In this document: piece after piece, positions 33,354 to 36,354 of the stretch
How positions within the stretch are numbered: position 1 is the first letter of the stretch
How the letters are laid out: each line of letters starts with the position of its first letter
Source of the DNA: Ktedonobacterales bacterium
GTDB taxonomy: Bacteria; Chloroflexota; Ktedonobacteria; Ktedonobacterales; JADMIN01
Reading direction: 5' to 3'
DNA length: 36,354 nucleotides
Assembly (NCBI GenBank): GCA_025936795.1
Contig: JAICSR010000003.1
Coordinates: forward strand, 1 to 36,354
Notes under the pieces: generated by a model
Told to the model about the DNA's origin: nothing
Databases searched by the model: none
The model's input: only the letters and a program-made list of their open reading frames with translations
Program-made: the position numbers and the translations under genes

Positions 33354-35690
33354 ATGACAGAGCAGTCGAGATTTGGCGCTATCCTCAAACGCTATCGTGT
33401 GGCGGCTGGACTCTCGCAGGAGGCGCTTGCCGCGCGGGCGAGCCTCAGCGCGCGCGCAATCTCGGACCTGGAGCGTGGACTGCATCGCACTCCGCACCCT
33501 GGCACCATTGACCTGCTGGCTACCGCGCTTGCCCTGGCGCCAGATCAGCGCGCCGTCCTCCTGGCGGAGGCCCATCCACCTGCGCCGCTCTCCACGGCTG
33601 AGCCACCGCCACGCCGTTTGCCAGCCGCGTCCACCGCGCTGATTGGCCGCGACCAGGAGCGACGCCATGCGCAGACGTTGCTGCTTGAGCAAGGCTGCCG
33701 TCTGCTGACCCTGGTTGGTCCGGGCGGCGCGGGCAAGACACGTCTGGCGCTCGACATTGCGGAGAACCTCGCCACGGAGTTTGCTGATGGCGTGATCTTC
33801 GTGGACCTGGCGCCCGTGCGCAACGCACAGCTGCTCTATGCAGTGATCGCGCAGGCGCTTGGGCTGCGCGAGCGAGAGTACAGCGCGCCTGCTGAGTCTG
33901 CCGTGTACACCGAATTGCGCGCGAAGCGCACGCTGCTCCTCCTGGACAACTTCGAGCACATGCTGGCGATGACGCCGACGATAGCTGACCTGCTTGCCCA
34001 CTGCCCGAAGGTTGCTATCCTCGTGACCAGTCGCGCGCGGCTGGGGCTGCGTGGTGAACATTTGCTGCCCGTGACGCCACTGGCCCTCGACGCGGCGGTA
34101 GCGCTGTTCTGCGAACGTGCGCGCGCTGTTCGCCCAGATCGCGACACGCCGCGCGAGCAGGTTGCGGCCATCTGCCAGCGTGTGGATTGCCTGCCGCTCG
34201 CCATTGAGTTGGCCGCTGTGCAGACCTGGCTCCTGCCGCTCGCACAATTGCTCGACTATCTGACGCATCGCCTCGCGCTGCTGCGTGGCGGCGCCAGCGA
34301 CCTGCCCGCCCGACAGCAAACGATGGAAGACACGATCGCCTGGAGCTATGAGCTGCTTGGAGATGCGCAGCAACGCTGTTTTCGTGCGCTTGGCGTCTTT
34401 GTTGGTGGGTGGACACTCGATGCCGCGCACGCGATCTGCTGGGATGCGGATTCCAGCGGCTCGACTACGACGGCCGATACGCTCCGCACGCTTGCCGCGC
34501 TCGCAGACGCCAGCCTCATTCAGGCGGATGAGATGGCGGACGGCTCGGTGCGCTTTCGTCTGCTGGAGCTGATCCGTGACTATGCCCTGGCGCGACTTGA
34601 AGAATCTCGTGAGGCGTACGCTTGCCATCTGCGCCATGCGCGCTACTTTGCGCAGATGGGCGATGCCATCACGCGCGTTGGGCCGGCGAGCCTGCCACAT
34701 GGCGCTGATCCCGCCCTGGAATTGCCAAATGCGCACGCAGCGCTGGAGTGGGTGGATCAGGTAGGCGAAGCAGCGCTGGGCCTGCGGCTGGCCGGTTTCG
34801 GCCGCCTCTGGCATCTCGTTGGCCAGACGAGTGAGGCGCTGCTGTGGCAGGAGCGCATGCTGGCGCTCGATGAGCGAACACCGACCCAGGAGGGCGATGC
34901 CACGCGGCTCGTCTTGCGCGCCGAACGGCTCTATGGTTTTGGACGAACGCTGCTGGGCGTTGGCGAGTATGATCGCGCCGAAGCGCAGGCCCGCGCGGCG
35001 CTTGAGCTTGCGTTGCGGCTTGGCGATGACGGCGTAACCAGCAATACGTACATGACGATCGGGATGATCGCACATGCGCGTGGCGAGTATGATATGGCGG
35101 CAAGCGCATTGACTGCGGCCTATGAGCGCACGCCCGCTATTGACCAGACGGGGCAGCGGCATCGGGTGGAGAGTCTGCTGGCGGATACGGAACGGCGGCG
35201 AGGCAACCTGACAACCGCCGCTGCGCTCTTAGAGCGCGCTGTGGCCGACGCTGAAGCGCTGGGCAATACCTGGGATACCGCCCGGCTGACGACGATGCGG
35301 GGGCTTGTCGCCTGCCAGCAAGCGCACTATAGCGAGGCGACACGCTACTTTGTGAAGGCGCTGACGTTGTTCCGCCCATTTGGCAGCCCGCGCTTTAGCG
35401 CCTGGTGTTTGGAGGGTTTTGCCGCCGTCCTCTCCGCTCAGGGCGCTCAGATGTGGGTCGTGCGCTTGTGCAGCGCCGCTACGACCTTGCGAACGCAGGC
35501 GCAGGCTCCCGCTCCCACTGCGGAGCAGGAGGCGATTGACACCATGCTGGCCACTGCGCGCGAACGCCTGGGAGAGCAAACATCCGCCGACGCCTGGCGC
35601 GCAGGCTCTGCGCTGACAATGGTCGCCGCCATTGATGAAGCGCTCGCCGAAGGAGCGCGGCGGCTCGATTCCGAAGACGTTGCGAGGTGA
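33354..35690 (+). CDS. Transcriptional regulator: XRE HTH + NB-ARC-type STAND ATPase + TPR-like repeats
   Basis: FGAILKRYRVAAGLSQEALAARASLSARAISDLERGLHRTPHPGTIDLLATAL; LLTLVGPGGAGKTRLALDIAENL; RTLLLLDNFEHML; ILVTSRARLGLRGEH; VDCLPLAIELAA; helical repeats. Confidence 0.93.
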   Translation: MTEQSRFGAILKRYRVAAGLSQEALAARASLSARAISDLERGLHRTPHPGTIDLLATALALAPDQRAVLLAEAHPPAPLSTAEPPPRRLPAASTALIGRDQERRHAQTLLLEQGCRLLTLVGPGGAGKTRLALDIAENLATEFADGVIFVDLAPVRNAQLLYAVIAQALGLREREYSAPAESAVYTELRAKRTLLLLDNFEHMLAMTPTIADLLAHCPKVAILVTSRARLGLRGEHLLPVTPLALDAAVALFCERARAVRPDRDTPREQVAAICQRVDCLPLAIELAAVQTWLLPLAQLLDYLTHRLALLRGGASDLPARQQTMEDTIAWSYELLGDAQQRCFRALGVFVGGWTLDAAHAICWDADSSGSTTTADTLRTLAALADASLIQADEMADGSVRFRLLELIRDYALARLEESREAYACHLRHARYFAQMGDAITRVGPASLPHGADPALELPNAHAALEWVDQVGEAALGLRLAGFGRLWHLVGQTSEALLWQERMLALDERTPTQEGDATRLVLRAERLYGFGRTLLGVGEYDRAEAQARAALELALRLGDDGVTSNTYMTIGMIAHARGEYDMAASALTAAYERTPAIDQTGQRHRVESLLADTERRRGNLTTAAALLERAVADAEALGNTWDTARLTTMRGLVACQQAHYSEATRYFVKALTLFRPFGSPRFSAWCLEGFAAVLSAQGAQMWVVRLCSAATTLRTQAQAPAPTAEQEAIDTMLATARERLGEQTSADAWRAGSALTMVAAIDEALAEGARRLDSEDVAR

Positions 35691-35695
35691 AACCG

Positions 35696-36354
35696 TTGAC
35701 GACCACGACCTATGCGCTCTACCTCGAATCAGGGCCAAAACGGCGCAAAACGATGGTTCATGCGCTCGACCTGCTCGGCTGCGTGGCTGTCGGTCCCACC
35801 ACCGACGCGGCGCTGGCCGCCACGCCAGCGGCCATTCGCGCCTATCTGCGCTTCCTCGCGCGCCACGGCGAACCGCTGGCGCATGGCGGCGCCGACGCGC
35901 CATTCGAGACACGCGTGGTCGAGCACATCACTGAGGGCGCATGGCTGGGCAATGGCTCACCCTATCTGATCTTCGGCCCCGACCTGGAGCCACCCAGCGA
36001 CGCCGAGATCGAAACCGCTCTCACTCGCTGCCGCTGGCTCTGCGATGAGCTGGCTGACTGGGCCGCCACGCAGTCTGAGACACACTTGGCCGCGCCGCCT
36101 GAGGATGGTGGGCGGACGGCGCGGGCGATCCTGCTGCATGTGCTTGGCGCGCAGGGCGCCTATCTCGGCGCAGCGCTGGGGAGCGCGCCGGGTTTCTCGG
36201 CGCTCGCCAGCGCCGCCGAACGGGGAGACTGCGACCTGTCCGATGCGCTGCGCCAGAGCGCGAGTCTGGTAGCCGAGCGTGTCCACGCCACCACGCCAGA
36301 GCAGCGCGCCGCTGTGCGATCACTGCCCGCTGGTCCACGCACACTCCACAAGGG
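35696..36354 (+). CDS. Partial CDS (TTG start, runs off the window); HicB-like N-terminus and DinB-like C-terminal region
   Basis: Manual translation: (M)TTTTYALYLESGPKRRKTMVHALDLLGCVAVGPTTDAALAATPAAIRAYLRFLARHGEPLAHGG...ARAILLHVLGAQGAYLGAALG..., open to 36354; absent from the ORF track. Starts 5 nt after the upstream stop. Confidence 0.6.
   Translation, partial: MTTTTYALYLESGPKRRKTMVHALDLLGCVAVGPTTDAALAATPAAIRAYLRFLARHGEPLAHGGADAPFETRVVEHITEGAWLGNGSPYLIFGPDLEPPSDAEIETALTRCRWLCDELADWAATQSETHLAAPPEDGGRTARAILLHVLGAQGAYLGAALGSAPGFSALASAAERGDCDLSDALRQSASLVAERVHATTPEQRAAVRSLPAGPRTLHK

Noticed and set aside
32649-35162. 837-aa minus-strand ORF
   Set aside because: Antisense to the XRE-NB-ARC gene; only its C-terminal 152 aa (from 33107) look like a real protein. 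The rest is a GC-rich shadow frame.

Overview
This is a high-GC bacterial chromosomal window, about 36.4 kb and densely coding. The taxon is uncertain; it looks Chloroflexota-like, but that is a guess. Recognisable core genes: pckG; the block rpmF-fabD-Asp23/Gls24-nusB-acpP; an MBL-fold hydrolase; a minus-strand group of AI-2E transporter-like, CvpA-like and bPH2-PASTA proteins; gyrA interrupted by a 439-aa LAGLIDADG intein directly after the catalytic Tyr; an MFS transporter; a YrdB/DUF2568-like protein; rarA; a GntR/FCD regulator with an SHMT-like PLP enzyme; tRNA-Leu(CAA) followed by a degenerate 3'-half copy; an NAD(P)-binding oxidoreductase; and an XRE-NB-ARC-TPR regulator divergent from a DUF3237-like gene. 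The most unusual parts are: (1) a minus-strand sensory cluster at 21.9-28.8 kb (cNMP-binding protein, Cache/MCP-like receptor with a long Met/Gly/Gln-rich tail and no recognisable MCP tip, DUF4388/PATAN-like protein, short coiled-coil protein, second membrane sensor with 25-aa repeats); (2) the gyrA intein; (3) a perfect 15-bp inverted repeat bracketing a -10-like element between gyrA and a small zinc-ribbon gene; (4) a perfect 16-bp palindrome at the GntR start; (5) a decayed alpha/beta-hydrolase pseudogene; (6) a 42-aa ORF packed between two membrane-protein genes. All calls come from reading the sequence; no database search was run.
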